Shown here one piece after another: positions 18,901 through 32,055 of a DNA stretch of 64,000 nt. Position 1 is the first letter of the stretch. Every line of letters begins with the position of its first letter. Source of the stretch: Kingdonia uniflora (Eukaryota; Streptophyta; Magnoliopsida; Ranunculales; Circaeasteraceae); the NCBI GenBank assembly GCA_014058105.1, contig JACGCM010002202.1:434001-498000 (forward strand). The letters are read 5' to 3'. The notes under the pieces were generated by a model, which ran no database searches, was not told the origin of the DNA, and was given only the letters and a program-made list of their open reading frames with translations. Made by a program: the position numbers and the translations under genes.

Positions 18901-21900
18901 GTTACTATGTCGTCTTCTGAAATTATTAACCTGCACTATTTTCTAATTGTGCTCCTATTCCACTTGTGCTTCTGGATGCAGAAGGGTTAACCTATTTTGA
19001 AGATCTAATGGAGGAGTCATCATTATCATCAAGTATAGCTATACTAGAGAAGGACTATGTTGATGCGGTTCATAATAGGTGTGAACTGGATGAGAGGATG
19101 TTTGTTAATGATGAGCACAGCTTACTCGGCAGTGGAAGCCAGTCTGGAGATTCCACTAATACTTGCGCCGCCAAGGTTTGTTTTCCCATTGCGAAGCTAC
19201 CCAAATTCCTTAGATATCAATAGACATATAATTTTTCTGAATCATCTGTGATCTTTTCCATTTTAGCGGAAGTTTGGTGTGATTGCCTCCCCAACAAAAA
19301 ATATTACGAGTCCGCTCTCTCCTCCGCGCTCTCCAATAGCATCATCTGCAAATGGATCTCTTCTTGGTGCCAACTTAAAGATGCTACAGACACCAGTAAG
19401 CACAGCAATGACAACTGCCAAGTGGCTTAGGACTGTTATATCTCCACTTCCTTCAAAACCTTCGGCAGAACTCAAGCGTTTCTTCTCCGTCTGTGATAGG
19501 GATTTAACTAATGATGTAACACGTAGGGCCCATATAATATTGGAGGCCATCTTTCCAAGAAATTCTCTGGGAGAGCGTATGTCAAGAAGTATGCACAGCT
19601 CAAATTTGATGGATACCATATGGGCAGAACAAAGAAGAATGGAGGCTCTGAAACTCTATTATAGGGTTTTGGAGGCAATATGTACTGCGGAAGCTCAATT
19701 GTTGCACGCTAGCAACTTGAATTCATTATTAACCAATGAGAGGTTTCATCGGTGCATGCTTGCTTGTTCAGCAGAGCTGGTTTTGGCTACGCATAAGGCA
19801 ATCACCATGATGTTTCCAGTGGTCGTAGAGCGATCTGGGATTACAGCTTTTGATTTGAGTAAGGTGATTGAGAGTTTCATTAGACACGAAGATTCACTTC
19901 CTAGAGAGTTGAGGCGGCATTTAAATCATTTGGAAGAAAGACTCTTGGAAAGCATGGTATGGGAAAAAGGCTCCTCAATGTACAATTCTTTGATTATTGC
20001 AAGACCAAAGCTCGCTGCAGATATAAACCGTCTGGGATTACTAGCGGATCCCATGCCATCACTTGACACAGTTGCAACAAACAATAATATTGCATTTGGA
20101 AGTTTGCCACCTATGCCCTCTTTGCAGAAGCATGAGAGTTTAGCAGGTAATGGTGATTATTTTCTGAACTTTGATATTTAGCTCATTGTATGATAAAAAC
20201 TATAGAACTATAGGATTTGCAAAAGTTCCTAAAGTCATTTTCTTACCTTACATTTTAATCAATATAACTATTTTCTCAAAATTAAACTTCTTATTGGACC
20301 AATAGAAATATTTTCAGGCCAGAATGGGGATATTCGGTCTCCAAAGAGAGTGTGCAGTGATTCCCGGAATGTGATGGTAGAACGCAGTTCGTTCACATCC
20401 CCTGTGAAGGAGCGCCTACTGGCCTTCAATGGTCAGAAATCAAGATTGCCTCCACCTTTACAGTCTGCTTTTGCCAGGTAATGACACTGATGATGAATCT
20501 CTAGGGTAATGAAACTATTTCCTGCGCATTGCTAGTGCATATTTAGCCCTATGTTCATGATGAAATCTTATATTTGGATACTAATATGCAGCCCACAACG
20601 ACCAAATCCTGGAGGAAGTGGGGAAACATGCGCTGAGACTGGGACTAATGTTTTCTTTAGTAAGGTATATCTATACAGATAATTATCAAATTAGTTGTTT
20701 TGTCATATTTTTTTAATACTTTGGCATCTAAAATTGTTGTATAGACTGTAACCAATGGGTGGATCCCTTTTCTAAATCACCTTTGCCCGTGGAGGGATTG
20801 ATCCCTAATTTCTAACAGTAACCATCAGCTCCATAAATTCCTTTAAAAAGATTGGAGACGACATGTTAGAAATTAATGAGAAAGGTTGCAGATTGTAACT
20901 CATTTTACCAGCCTGGTTGGATCCATAAAATAATTTTCCCTAAAATCTCTAAGTTTGTTAATCCATTTTGGTTTTATAACTTGCACAGTCTCTCTTCTGA
21001 GAAAGGTTGCAGATTGTAACACTAATTTTACGAGCCAGGTTGGATCCATCAAATAACTTCCCCCTAAAATATCTAAGTTTGTTAATCCATTTTGGTTTTA
21101 TAACTTGCACAGCCTCCAGAGTAGCTTCATCGTCCTAGATTCTTAGGAACTTCATTACCTTGTTCATCACAGTGTAACCTTTGTCTCTATTTTGATTTTA
21201 ATGCCTTGTCAATTTGTTGTATTTGTAGATTGTAAAGCTGACTGCTGTCAGAATCAATGGGTTGGTGGAAAGGCTGAAATTGTCTCAGCAAGTAAGGGAG
21301 ACTGTTTACTGTTTTGTTCAGCAAATACTCAGTCAGCGAACAACACTGTTCTTTAACCGGCACATCGACATGATCATCCTCTGCAGTTTATACGGAGTTG
21401 CAAAGGTCTGTCCATGTACACTTTTGAGATCTCAGATTCTCATTGTTTTTTTTTGTAATCATTCCTCTTTTTTCTCTGTTTTTTTTCTAACTGAGGTGTG
21501 GTGACGACTTGCAGATCTCCAAGTTAACCCTGACCTTTAAGGAGATAATAAATAACTATAGGAAGCAACCGCATTGTAAACCTCAAGTTTTTCGTAGTGT
21601 CTTTGTTGATTGGTCGACAGCACGTCGCAATGGGGTAGGTTCCTTTACTGCTTTGCTCTAGATTTTAATTATATAGCGATCCTTATGTTTTTATGGGTAT
21701 ATTACCCAAATACCACTCTAGATTTTAATATCTGCCAGAGGTCTTAATCTGTATGTGGTCTTGGAACAGAGAACAGGACAGGAATATGTGGACATTGTAG
21801 CATTTTATAATGAAATATTTATTCCGTCTGTAAAACCTCTACTGGTGGAGCTTGGCCCTTGTGGTACAACTCTAAAAAGTAACCTGATTCCAGAAGCTAA

Positions 21901-23507
21901 AAATAATTCTGAGGGTACACTCTCTCCGCCAACCTGTAAGCTTTTATTTATCTCTGCTAGGTCTTTAGGTCTGTTGCCTGTAAACTAATCCTTTCATTTT
22001 TGCTAAATAGGTCCTTGTCCTGGGTCACCCAGAATGTCTTCATTTCCAAGTCTCCCCGATATCTCTCCAAAGAAAGTTTCTGCTGCACATAATGTATATG
22101 TTTCTCCACTGCGATCGTCAAAGGTAGACTGTTATTTATATATTGAGTTATGAAAACTAATGCCTTTTAATGCTGATATTTCATTATTCTTACTCATACC
22201 ATAACTTCTATAGAAGTAATATGGACCTAGTTAAGCACTTAAGTCCGACTGAGCACTGGAATTTGTGCACATGAGACTCAGTCAAGACGTTCCTCATCTA
22301 CAGTTCTTTAAGTGTAGTTTACTACAAACCAATTTGTCAGTTACACTTTACTCGGCAGTACATTGTAATTCAGACACCATACCGCTTCCTGCCGATGTGA
22401 ATATATCCAACGTTTTGGTTTTTCAGCGAAATTCTTAATTATCTTATTATTTGCCTCAAAACAATATGTAAACATTCTAGTATATATTCACTTATCCGCT
22501 ACTTTTTCTCCATATTTTATGTTACTAATAAACTGGACCTTCAAAAACACATTTCAACTTCAGTGTTTACAAATGCCATATCTGGGCTATTTACAATCTG
22601 GGTAAAAATAGGTTACAAATAATTGGAAAGTGTAACTGGTTGGTTCTAGTTCTAGTTCTAGTTTTATGCTGTTAAATAAACACTGCGATCATCAGGCAAT
22701 ATTATGTGAATTTGGTTGCATTTACTTCTGATTGTAGGTTCATATTTGTCAACTATTACCTAATGTGAAGTTATGCGCAGATGGAAGTTTTGATCTCAAA
22801 TGGCTCTAGGAGCTATTACGCTTGTGTTGGTGAGAGTACTCATGCCTATCAAAGCCCTTCGAAAGATTTGACCGCCATTAATAACCGCATAAATGGGTAC
22901 GTTATACTGTAACCTGCCATCACTATGCTACATTGTATAACCATTTGGTTCAGAACAAATTATTGGTCCAAATATAGTTTGATCCAAATTCTATCTTTAT
23001 TATTTATGTTGCAGCTTCGATGGAAAACATGGTTTTTTCCTAAACTATATTTAGGAAAAAAAATATTTTTGACACGTTGAATGTCACTTTGTTGTTACTT
23101 TCTATTCAAATTGTGATATTTAATATCACTTTCTGAAAATGTACAGTTAAATATCAAGAGATATCTCAAATCACAATGTATGGATACAAAATTGATATTG
23201 CTCATTATATGTACAATAGGAATCCAATATGTTTGATATGCATAGATGTATGTATCTAGCTGATATTCATGTTATTTTGAAGCATTCTTCCAATTTGTTG
23301 ATTTTTTTCTCTTTAATGTTTTGTGGTTACAGCAAGAAGGTAAACAGCAGACTAAATTTTGACGATGTTGGGTTGGTAAGTGATTCTCAAGTACTGGGCA
23401 GTCTTTACCCCCCAAACGACAATGCTACAGAATCCTCTTCAGCTACTGCTACTGCTGCTGCATTGACTTCAATGGTGAAATCCGAGCAACCAGAGTCAGA
23501 GTCCTAA
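15909..23507 (+). CDS. RBR: Retinoblastoma-related protein (RBR), 18 exons
   Basis: Exons: 15909-16007, 16137-16241, 16324-16445, 16543-16639, 16746-16792, 17932-18130, 18535-18601, 18707-18886, 18982-19175, 19267-20146, 20318-20477, 20592-20664, 21229-21405, 21515-21634, 21770-21935, 22011-22123, 22781-22896, 23333-23507; 3090 nt, 1029 aa, every junction GT-AG and in frame. RBR represses E2F targets at the G1/S step and is inactivated by CDK phosphorylation; nuclear. The N-domain (about 34-330) has [11 protein letters not shown] and [16 protein letters not shown]. Pocket A starts near residue 417 ([20 protein letters not shown]), pocket B near 742 ([20 protein letters not shown], then [13 protein letters not shown]). 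Many S/T-P sites lie before A, in the A-B spacer and after B. The protein is near the usual plant length of about 1010 aa. Start chosen by leader context and the acidic MEESM start. Confidence 0.97.
20878..21112 (+). repeat. Tandem duplication in RBR intron 12
   Basis: GAGAAAGGTTGCAGATTGTAAC starts at 20878 and again at 20999 (offset 121). The copies stay alike to TTATAACTTGCACAG at 20988 and 21112, with small substitutions and indels. Each copy ends in a pyrimidine-poor CACAG, so each could look like an acceptor, but the true one is at 21228. Confidence 0.85.
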
Positions 23508-24264
23508 CCCTCTGATTCTTGTCATATATGTAAATTCTTCTCTTCGTTAATTTTTCCTCTCTAATCTTATACATGAATTTGGGGTAATTGTATGCGCGGT
23601 AGCTGTTAAAGGCCGCCACTGCCCTCATCTGTTGTGTTGTAGTAGTGAATAAATGGTGTCCAGTTCTAACTCAAACTAATTTACAATAAGTTATTTCAGT
23701 AGTTTTTTTGGAGGTAAAGTTATTTTCAACACCAAAAGTTGCTTTTGGCCCCTATTTCCATTGCCAGATCTGATTTAACAGGGGTAATTTCATTGGATCA
23801 GAGATTCTGCACTTTGTTAAGCGAAATTTTCGTTGCCTATATGCGCCAAACTTCCAGAAACATCTGTAGAATTTGTGACATTTTCAAAAATGTTGCTCGT
23901 CTTTGCAAAAACTGAATTTTTGTGAAACTTGAACATATTTATATTCAAGTACATTTGCAAAATGTATCTTGAAATCTGTGTGTAACCGGTAAGTTTCAGT
24001 TTAATCTTACCTGTGAAAGACTAATCTAAAATGTAACCAAGACCGTGGAAGATTGATTAATCTAAATTGCCGAATCTGTTATTATGCTTTGTACATGCAG
24101 TTTCCGAAATACATTTTACACGCATTTTGGAAAAAAAAAGAGCTCTAGGGAAAGAAGATAGATTATTATCAGAAAGTACATCTACAGACAACGGTTACCC
24201 CACTTCAACTTCATCCTTTTTCCAGTGGTAGCACAGTTGCTGCTAGAACAGAAAGGCGTATTAG
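23508..24264. other. Convergent intergenic region between RBR and the K+ transporter
   Basis: Holds the two 3' ends facing each other. Only AT-rich sequence is seen; likely poly(A) signals cannot be assigned with certainty. No gene. Confidence 0.6.
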
Positions 24265-27200
24265 CTACACATAATAAATCATGCCAACTTCAATAAGGCT
24301 GATGTGAGGAATGTTTAATGCCACTGCAGGCCCCCTGCAGTTCTTCCTCAGGAATGAATAGCCAATATCAATTACAAACTTCTTTAAATATGAAGCAGAT
24401 CTCCGAGATTTTATATAAGAGTGACCCATAATATAAGCGACTCCCGCCTCCTTTGCCTGAATCAAATCCGTCAGCTCTTCTTTGACTGAAGGATTCATAC
24501 TCGGATCTCGCGGTAACTGGAATCTCACACGTCTTTTGATCTGTGGGTTCTCATCCTCGTAGACAGCACGTAAGCTCTGGAGGGTTGAGGATTTGCTACT
24601 TTGCGTAGTGGTTATGACCTCTAGTAAGTCCTCTTGCTCTGACGCTATCAAGCTCGAGCTTGATTGGAAAGATCTGGTGCTAATAACTGCCATTCTCCCG
24701 TCAAATGAATTCTCAGAGCTTGAGAACTGTGGTTCTTCCGCTTCCATTTGTATGAACTCTGCAATGCTTTGAATGAGTTGGTTTTCAAAATCACCATTGT
24801 CCCGCTGAATATCTTTGTACCCATATCTCACAATGCACCGATACATTCTGTAAGGTCTGGGGCAGATCCGACCAATAAGGTAGCGTTCCTCGGGTGATAC
24901 ATGTGGTACAGGTACTGATTTCACACAAACGAATACCAAAACTTTGTGGAAAGCAGGGAGATTAGTGACAAAGTGGGAAAAAATCGCAGGGACACCCGTC
25001 GCCAATTCTGAGTAGATGAGGCCTATACCGGGAACACGGACAATTCCAAGACTGGGTCCAAGACCGAGTAGCCACTTTAATGAGACCTTGTTATGGAGAT
25101 CGAAGTTGTATTTCTTGCGAGTTCCGTAGTGCCAGATGTACATTACTAGCATAAAGAAGCAAGAGAGTACAATAGGTACCCATCCCCCTTGGGTTATTTT
25201 CATGATTGACGCGGAGAGGTAGACCCCCTCGATGGAGCCAAAGAATAGAAGAAATGCTGCAGCCAGAAGAATGCTTTTCTGCCATACAAAGATTATGACC
25301 AGTGCCATGAGCCATGTTGTGACAAACATAACCGTCATGCAGGCAATTCCTGAAGAGGGAGCGGAATAAAGGAATAAACCTAAGACTCAAAATGGGAAAT
25401 ACATAGAAAATGCATGTACCTGTTTTTCTTTTAGCATCTTTATTAGATTAAAAGTCGACCCAAAAGCAATGGGGACCTTCTATACCTCTATGCAAGTGAT
25501 TTTGTTTACAATATTCTACTTTTGTGTTCTACTAACACTACTTGTCTACTTTGGAAAATTGATTTGTTGAGAAATAAAAAAGGCAATGCACTAACAAGTT
25601 AATTAGGATATATGTAAATATCTGGTGGCTATACCACATGAAAACAGAGTACGCCAACTCCTTCATTTTGTTTTTAGATTTTAATAAATGGATTTATCAT
25701 CCTTATACTTACTGATATAACTAACCTTAACAATAATACAACTACGACATGAAAGAAAAAATTCTACTTACCATAAGCATTTCCGATGTAGGTAGTGTCA
25801 CGGAATCCGACAGTGATTGCAAGACAAAGGATCATGAGAATCCAATTTATTTCTGGGATGTAAATCTGTCCATATATATGTTTGGAGGTGTGGACTACTT
25901 TGACTCGTGGGAAACAGCCCAGGGCATGACATTGTTTAATTATGGAAAAGGTAGCTGTGATGACAGCTTGACTCCCAACAATTGCTGCGAGTGTGGCAAT
26001 GACAAAGACTGGCCAAAATATGGTATCTGCACATAATACAGTCTCTGATAAGTGAAATGAGCTTTATATGAAGTTTTCATTAAGAAGCAGAGATGATTGT
26101 ACATTTAGAAAAGTTATGACAAATTTCAACTGACCAGGTATTGAATCGTAGAAACTTTTAGGTATGGAAGAAAGGTTTTTAGATAGAAAAGCAGCTTGCC
26201 CCATGTACTGAACAACCAAGCACGGGTATATAACAAACGCAAAGGCGAGCTGCAAAATTGGAAGATTATTCATGTCTGTATTCATGTGCATATAGAACAT
26301 TATAAAGAGAGTTTCTATACCCTTGTAGATCATAAGAGCAATCAGCCTAGCAGCAGTAAGAAAGATAAACATGGGGATCTACTAGGCCAAGAATACGGCC
26401 TTCTTAAGAGAACATCCCATCAGGTGGACTTGTGTACAAAAGACTTATCTGTAGATACCCCCTATCCATATTCTTTTGAGTTCCAACAGACAGGGGGATA
26501 ACTCCAAATGACTCATAAAAGAGTAAAAACTTTACCCTTATAGACAAGGATGTGAAATGTCCAAGATCTGCAAACATAGCTTCAGTACCTGTAGAACAGA
26601 GGATAACCAGTTAGTATATGTACCTGGCCACGATAGGTATGCATTTAATTTTCAAATTATATTCGTTACAATGAAATTAATCCATCAACTCAAATATCTC
26701 GACGATGTTGAGTTGACGTGAGTTCCTTTTTCTCGAACCTAGATGATCAGACCTCAAATACCTGTTATAGAAAGGAGTATTCCTCCAAGGGAAATCCAAC
26801 CATCTTTACCCGTCTCTCTAAAGAACTTGATTATATAATATGGAGAAATGGCATGTATGATCTTCGGATTCCAGTGTAGTGTGTTGTATAGGCCAATGGC
26901 GAAACATGATATCGACCAGATGATAACAATAGGTGCAAACATAAATGCTACCCTATGGGTACCAAAGTGCTGCAATGCAAAGAGGCCTACCAAGATGACA
27001 CAGGCAAGCAAAAGCACCTCACCTTGAAGAAAAAAGAGCATCAGACAAAAATAAAAACAATTACAAACAGGCATAAATAAGCATCATTTGTTAAATTAAG
27101 GGCCATTTACATTTATCCCTTGCCCATTAATTGTTTCAAATAATTTCGCCTCTCGTTTAAGTTCTTCTCAATTTTTAGGGATTGCTTTACATAACCTAAT

Positions 27201-30200
27201 TGAAAGAAGAAAAAAACAGAGGTGTTTTTCAAAATTGGTGTATGTGTTGTCCTGAAAGATCAAGTTGCAGGCTATAATGGAATGAGCATATAATGAAGAA
27301 GTGCTCTTGAAGTGCATCAAATAAGCTACTAAGAGAGATTACTCACTATCAGTAAGTACGTTTTCAGCAACTTGCAGGCCAGAGACAGCAGATAGAACTG
27401 CAAATGGTAAAACAAAAAGAAGGACCAGCTTATATTATACAACAATAATTCCAGAACTAGCAAATTTACTATAAAGTTCTACTATGTTAGGTCTGTGATC
27501 TAGGATCTAGGATCAAGTAATTAAAAAAATGACTCATTACGAAATAAATTATAAGAAACTTTGAACCAACGCTTACTAAGAGACAGAAACAAATTATTAC
27601 CTGAAATAGCTGGAGTGAGGACGCCATCACCTATAACCATGCAAGCACCAAATAAGACCACAAGAAGTAAAGCCGTTCGCAGTTTCTTATGCTTCTCCAG
27701 GAATTTCTTCAGCGGAGAGGCTGGCACCTGCGACGAGGGTCCGTATTTGTATGCAGAGAGCTCCTCATCGGCCGCTTGTTGATTTGGAAGTAAACTAAAC
27801 CTTCCATGTCTGCAAAGCAATGAATAAAGAGCAAATGTTCCACCTGGTCAAATAAACATATATCATTAGATCAAATAAAAAGTAGTATGACTAAGGACAC
27901 GTTTACTGCAGCGCATCTTATAGCACTTTCTAAGCAGTTACTGAATTGTTTTGAACATTTAGTCAGCAATGTAACCATTAACCTTTGTTCTTGTAGACAA
28001 ACTAAAATTAACGCCATGAAAGGTTTGCTTCGGGAGAAAAGGCAAAAAACATATGTTCTTTTGAACAGATTCTGTTAATTGCTTTCTAACAAAAAAAATA
28101 AAAATTTCCGCTATTTCTACTTTACAAAAAAAAAATCATCTCTTCAAGAGTTACAAATCCCAACTCACCTTCACCATTATCGTCTGCACTTAAAAGGATG
28201 AAGATATACTTGAGCAAGGGTATGAATGTAAGTGTCCAGAATATCAAGGAAAATGCACCAAATATTGCATCTTCATTTTGATGATCTTGCAACTTTCCTA
28301 CAAATGTGTTGGTATAAACATAGAGAGGTGAAGTACTCAAATCTCCGTAGACTACCCCAAAGCTTTGATACGCTAATAGCAAATTCCTGGAGAGGTGAGC
28401 CCACGAGGGCTGCACAGCCACAAAAAAAGAAAAAGAAGTTTTAAGAAGATACTAGTAATTGACATATTTTCACCTCTGTTTCAGAGGGAATCAGATCTTA
28501 ATAAAGAACGCTTGATCAAATGTTATACTACTTCAAAATAAAACCAATTAAGAAAGAGCTTATATTCACATTTGCCCCCTTCGATGATTACTTCACTGTA
28601 ATGTTGATATTTACTTAAAACACATGAATTTAACCACTAAGAACTCACAAATGTCTATGATGCATGCTCAAATCATTATAGGAGATACATGTTAGTTTAA
28701 GAGAATATGAAGTAGGTCATAATCTATTTATTTATACGTTTTATGAAGGACAATCCATTAAGAAAGGACTCAGTCTCAAGCAGAGACAAGATACACAAAA
28801 GAACATAAGAAACTGCCGAAAGGGGAACTGAAACAGTAAAGATATAGAGGCAACAATGAACTCACTTTCACGAATCATATATTCCCAGTAACTAACTCCA
28901 CAAAGAAGCTCAACCAGAATTCCAAAAGGTCTACTACAGGCGGAGACCTTTAATATCTGTTGTCCCTTCTCTCCAAGCATTATGTCGATACAGTGGCCTC
29001 CATAACCCCTACATAATAACCAAAGGAAAAATCTCAAAGAATAGCTCTTTTATGTCAAAAGAGGGGGGTGCGACCAACTGAAGAAAAAGGTTAGAAACCG
29101 ATTTATGGAAGACTTTTCTTGGGCATGGCTCAGCTAATTTTGATCAAATAAAGAAAAACTGACTAGATCCCTTGGCTACCGCACAATGAATGACCCATGA
29201 ATGGCTTTCCTTGACCCCGGGGCCCGGTTATGACCAAGGGAAACTCAAATTTTGTGTGGCCACACTGATTTTGTAAGAAAAATCCCGAAAAGGTGAAAAC
29301 ATTACCAAACCCCAGTTCTAAGTGTATGCACATCGGTTTTTCAGAAAAAAAATTCCCGGAAATGTAAAAACAACACCAAACTCCATACATAGAGTCTACC
29401 TGTATCATGACCCCAAAACGACCCATGGATGGCTCTCATTGACCCCAAAAATGTCCTAGGGCGCCTGGCTGTGATCCTACACTAGTTTTCCAAAAAATTT
29501 GAAAATGAGAAAACAACACCAAACTCCATAAACAGGTTCTATGTGTATTATGGCTGCCCGTGACCCTGAAATCACCCATGGATAACCCTCATTGACCTCC
29601 AAAATGTTCAAGGGGCGCCTGGTTGTGATCCTAGAGAAACTCAAAATTTGAGAGGAAAAACTCAAATTGTATGCTATAACATGCTAATTTTCCAAAAAAA
29701 ATACCGAAAATGTGAAAACAACACCAAACTCCATAAACAGGTTCTAAGTGTATTATGGCCGCCCGTGACCCAAAATACCCATTGATGACTCTTATTGACC
29801 TTTAAAATGTTCTAGGGGACGCCTGGCTGTGATCCAAGAGAAACTCAAATTGTAACACACTAATTTCCCTAAAAAAACCCTGAAAATGTAAAAACAACTC
29901 CGAACTCCATAAACAGGTTCTAAGTGTATTATGACCGCCCGTGACCCCAAAATCACCCATGGATGACTCTCATTGACCTCAAAAATGTTCTAGGGGCGCC
30001 TGGCTGTGATCCTAGAGAAACTCAAAACTCAAATTATATGCTCTATATAACACATTAATTTTCCAAAAAAATCCCGAAAATGTGAAAACAACACCAAACT
30101 CCATAAACAGGTTCTAAGTGTACTATGGCCACCCGTGACCCCAAAATCACCCATGGAAAAACTAGTTGATGGTGCGGGTCTGAGGATCCGGGACAGTGGC

Positions 30201-31630
30201 CTCGGCTATGATCAACATGATATCATCAACGCTTTGTGTGGCTTGATCTTGTGCTTGAAACTTATTGGTCATTGGGTTATCATCTTTCATCAGGTTATCT
30301 GGGATGTCCTTTACGGACTACTCATGGCTCCAGATTTCAGGAATGGTCTCATTGACCTCAAAAATTTCTAGGGGTGCCTCATAAACATGTTCTAAGTGTA
30401 TTATGGCCGCCCGTGGCCCCAAAATCGCCCATGGACGACTCTCATTAACCATAAAAATATTCTAGGGGCCCCAGGATGTAATCTAGAAAAACTCAAAATT
30501 TGAGGGGGAAAACTCAAATTATATGCTATAACATACTAATTTTCACAAAAAAATCCCGAAAATGTGAAAACAACACCAAACTCCAGAACACAGGCTTTAA
30601 GTGTATAATGGCTGCTCATGACCCCAAAATCACCCATGGATGACTCCACTGACCTCAAAAATATTCTAGGGGCGCCTGACTGTGATCCTAGAGAAGTTCA
30701 AAACTTAATCATATGCTATAACACTAATTTTCCAAAAAATAAAACCCGAAAATTTGAAAACAATACCAAACTCCATAAACAAGTTCTAAGTGTATAATGG
30801 CTGCCCGTGATCCCAAAATCACTCACGGATGACTCTCATTGACCTAAAAAATGTTCTAGGGGCGCCTCGCTGTAATCCTAGAGAAACTCAAATTTTGAGG
30901 GGGAACAGTCTAATTTTCTTAAAAAAATCCCAAAAATGTGAAAACAACACCAAACTCCATAAACAGGTTCTAAGTGTATTATAGCCTCCTGTGACCCCAA
31001 AATTACTCATGAATGACTTTCAATGACCTCAAAAATGTAGCTAAGATGGATACCATTTTTTTTAGAAAAATCCTGAAAATGTGAAAACAACAAAATATAA
31101 TACCAAGAGAGGGGTTCTTCCAGAAAGGATGCATATGACGACGAGTGTGGGGGCCAGGAAAGATATACTTATGAGAGAAAAAATTCTTAATCTTTTTGTG
31201 TATTATTTAATTGTATGGTCTTTGTAAACTGATCATAGGTTCTTAGGTTCAAAGTTGGCACACAAGATTACTATTCATGGTATTAACAAATATGCTCTTA
31301 TCATCCTTACTGAGATTACACTTAATTGGCAATTAATAATTAGAATACCCCATGAAATTGCATCTCCAATCACAAATACACCCTCACAAAATCATAGAAC
31401 TGAAACATATTAGTCTCAACCACGATTTTGTTATCAAACATAGTTACACAAATTACACTAGTTAATTCCAAACAAAAAACAGTTCCCATTCGATCCAATC
31501 AAAATTCTCATTCACAACTGATACTAAATTCCCAAAAATAAAATCATAATTTACCAATTAGAATCATAGAAGAAAGAAATGGTAAGTTAGAGAATTAGAA
31601 ACCCTAAATAGAAGCTAACCTGCGAAGAAG

Positions 31631-31661
<31 letters not shown>

Positions 31662-31682
31662 TTCAACTGCTTCAGGTTCCAT
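24265..31682 (-). CDS. HAK/KUP/KT potassium transporter, nine exons
   Basis: Exons, minus strand: 31682-31620, 28409-28169, 27843-27601, 27397-27347, 27022-26762, 26588-26536, 26249-26135, 26026-25772, 25349-24265; 2367 nt, 788 aa, all junctions GT-AG and in frame. High-affinity or dual-affinity K+ uptake at the plasma or vacuolar membrane. The signature [15 protein letters not shown] is in exon 2, and the K+ transporter core runs from there through [52 protein letters not shown] and [12 protein letters not shown]. About 12 hydrophobic segments are followed by a long cytosolic tail ending [11 protein letters not shown]. Exon 1 encodes MEPEAVET and a run of Ser from a TCT repeat, then Gln. Length is normal for the family. 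The 3.2-kb first intron carries a tandem array. The subgroup cannot be fixed by eye; KUP-type rather than HAK5-type is likely. Confidence 0.96.
29175..31110. repeat. Tandem array of a ~175-205 bp unit in intron 1 of the K+ transporter
   Basis: The landmark ACACCAAACTCCATAAACAGG or a variant recurs at about 29311, 29381, 29524, 29729, 29905, 30099, 30378 (shortened), 30581, 30771 and 30955. Each is followed by TTCTAAGTGTATTATGGC, GACCCCAAAATCACCCATGG and TTCTAGGGGCGCCTGGCTGTG. Usual spacing is 176-205 bp; the first units are shortened. All copies point the same way and differ by many substitutions, so the array is not young. No coding potential beyond the odd insert at 30158. Confidence 0.9.
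30158..30347. other. Foreign ~190-bp insert inside one unit of the intron array
   Basis: In the other units CACCCATGGATGACTCTCAT is continuous. Here, after CACCCATGGA, about 190 bp of unrelated sequence intervene before CTCATTGACCTCAAAAA resumes. The insert is GC-richer than the array and has an open frame on both strands, on the minus strand including [18 protein letters not shown]. The origin is not recognised; it could be a captured exon piece. Confidence 0.65.
31620..31664 (-). repeat. TCT microsatellite in the coding exon 1 of the K+ transporter
   Basis: About ten or more TCT codons in a row (GAA repeats on the plus strand), giving a poly-Ser run near the N-terminus. Length variation here would change the protein without shifting the frame. 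Confidence 0.85.
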
Positions 31683-32055
31683 TGTTGCGCCAACTACTAA
31701 TCTTCTTCAAAGACTCTAATGTTATTTCCCCACGTGAACTTTTTTTTTTTTTTTTTTTCTCTCTCTCTCTCTCCCGCTAATAAATATATATGTGGTGAGT
31801 GGTGAATGTTGTTTTCCCACGTATCTGTTGGAAACAGGATTGTGCATGTGCGACACTGCGAGTGACTAAGTGGGAGTATGGGACTCGTGTTACTTTGGTG
31901 GGGAGAGTGTGGATCCAATACTCCGCGACATAGAAATGCTGGAGGTTCTATATCAAAATCAATTGGCAACGAAGGGAGGGACTAGACCCAGGTTCTATAT
32001 CAAAATCAATGGTAGAGACTAGATGAAGATGATGATAGGGGAAGAGAGAAAAATA
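31683..32055 (-). promoter_or_regulatory. 5' flank of the K+ transporter gene
   Basis: Contains a T-run followed by (CT)n at 31741-31774, so a GA/A-rich leader on the transcript strand. A short direct repeat AGGTTCTATATCAAAATCAA occurs at 31943 and 31990, 47 bp apart. The copia element starts immediately beyond, so only about 370 bp of original upstream DNA separate it from the gene. Confidence 0.45.

Noticed and set aside
19263..19619. 118-aa open frame antisense to RBR exon 10
   Set aside because: It is the shadow of the strongly coding exon 10 (pocket A); no start context or family match on that strand.
25749..26036. 95-aa plus-strand ORF
   Set aside because: Antisense shadow of K+ transporter exon 8.
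30135..30371. 78-aa plus-strand ORF as a gene
   Set aside because: It starts and ends in satellite repeat sequence and only crosses the foreign insert; antisense inside an intron, no recognised motif.
29175..31110. CRISPR-like array
   Set aside because: Units are about 190 bp of continuous repeat without short repeats and unique spacers, inside an intron of a plant gene.
31620..31682. Starting the K+ transporter at a Met just before the PSWAHL exon (28421)
   Set aside because: That Met lies in intron sequence before the acceptor CAG at 28410; the exon at 31682-31620 supplies a better start and fits in phase.
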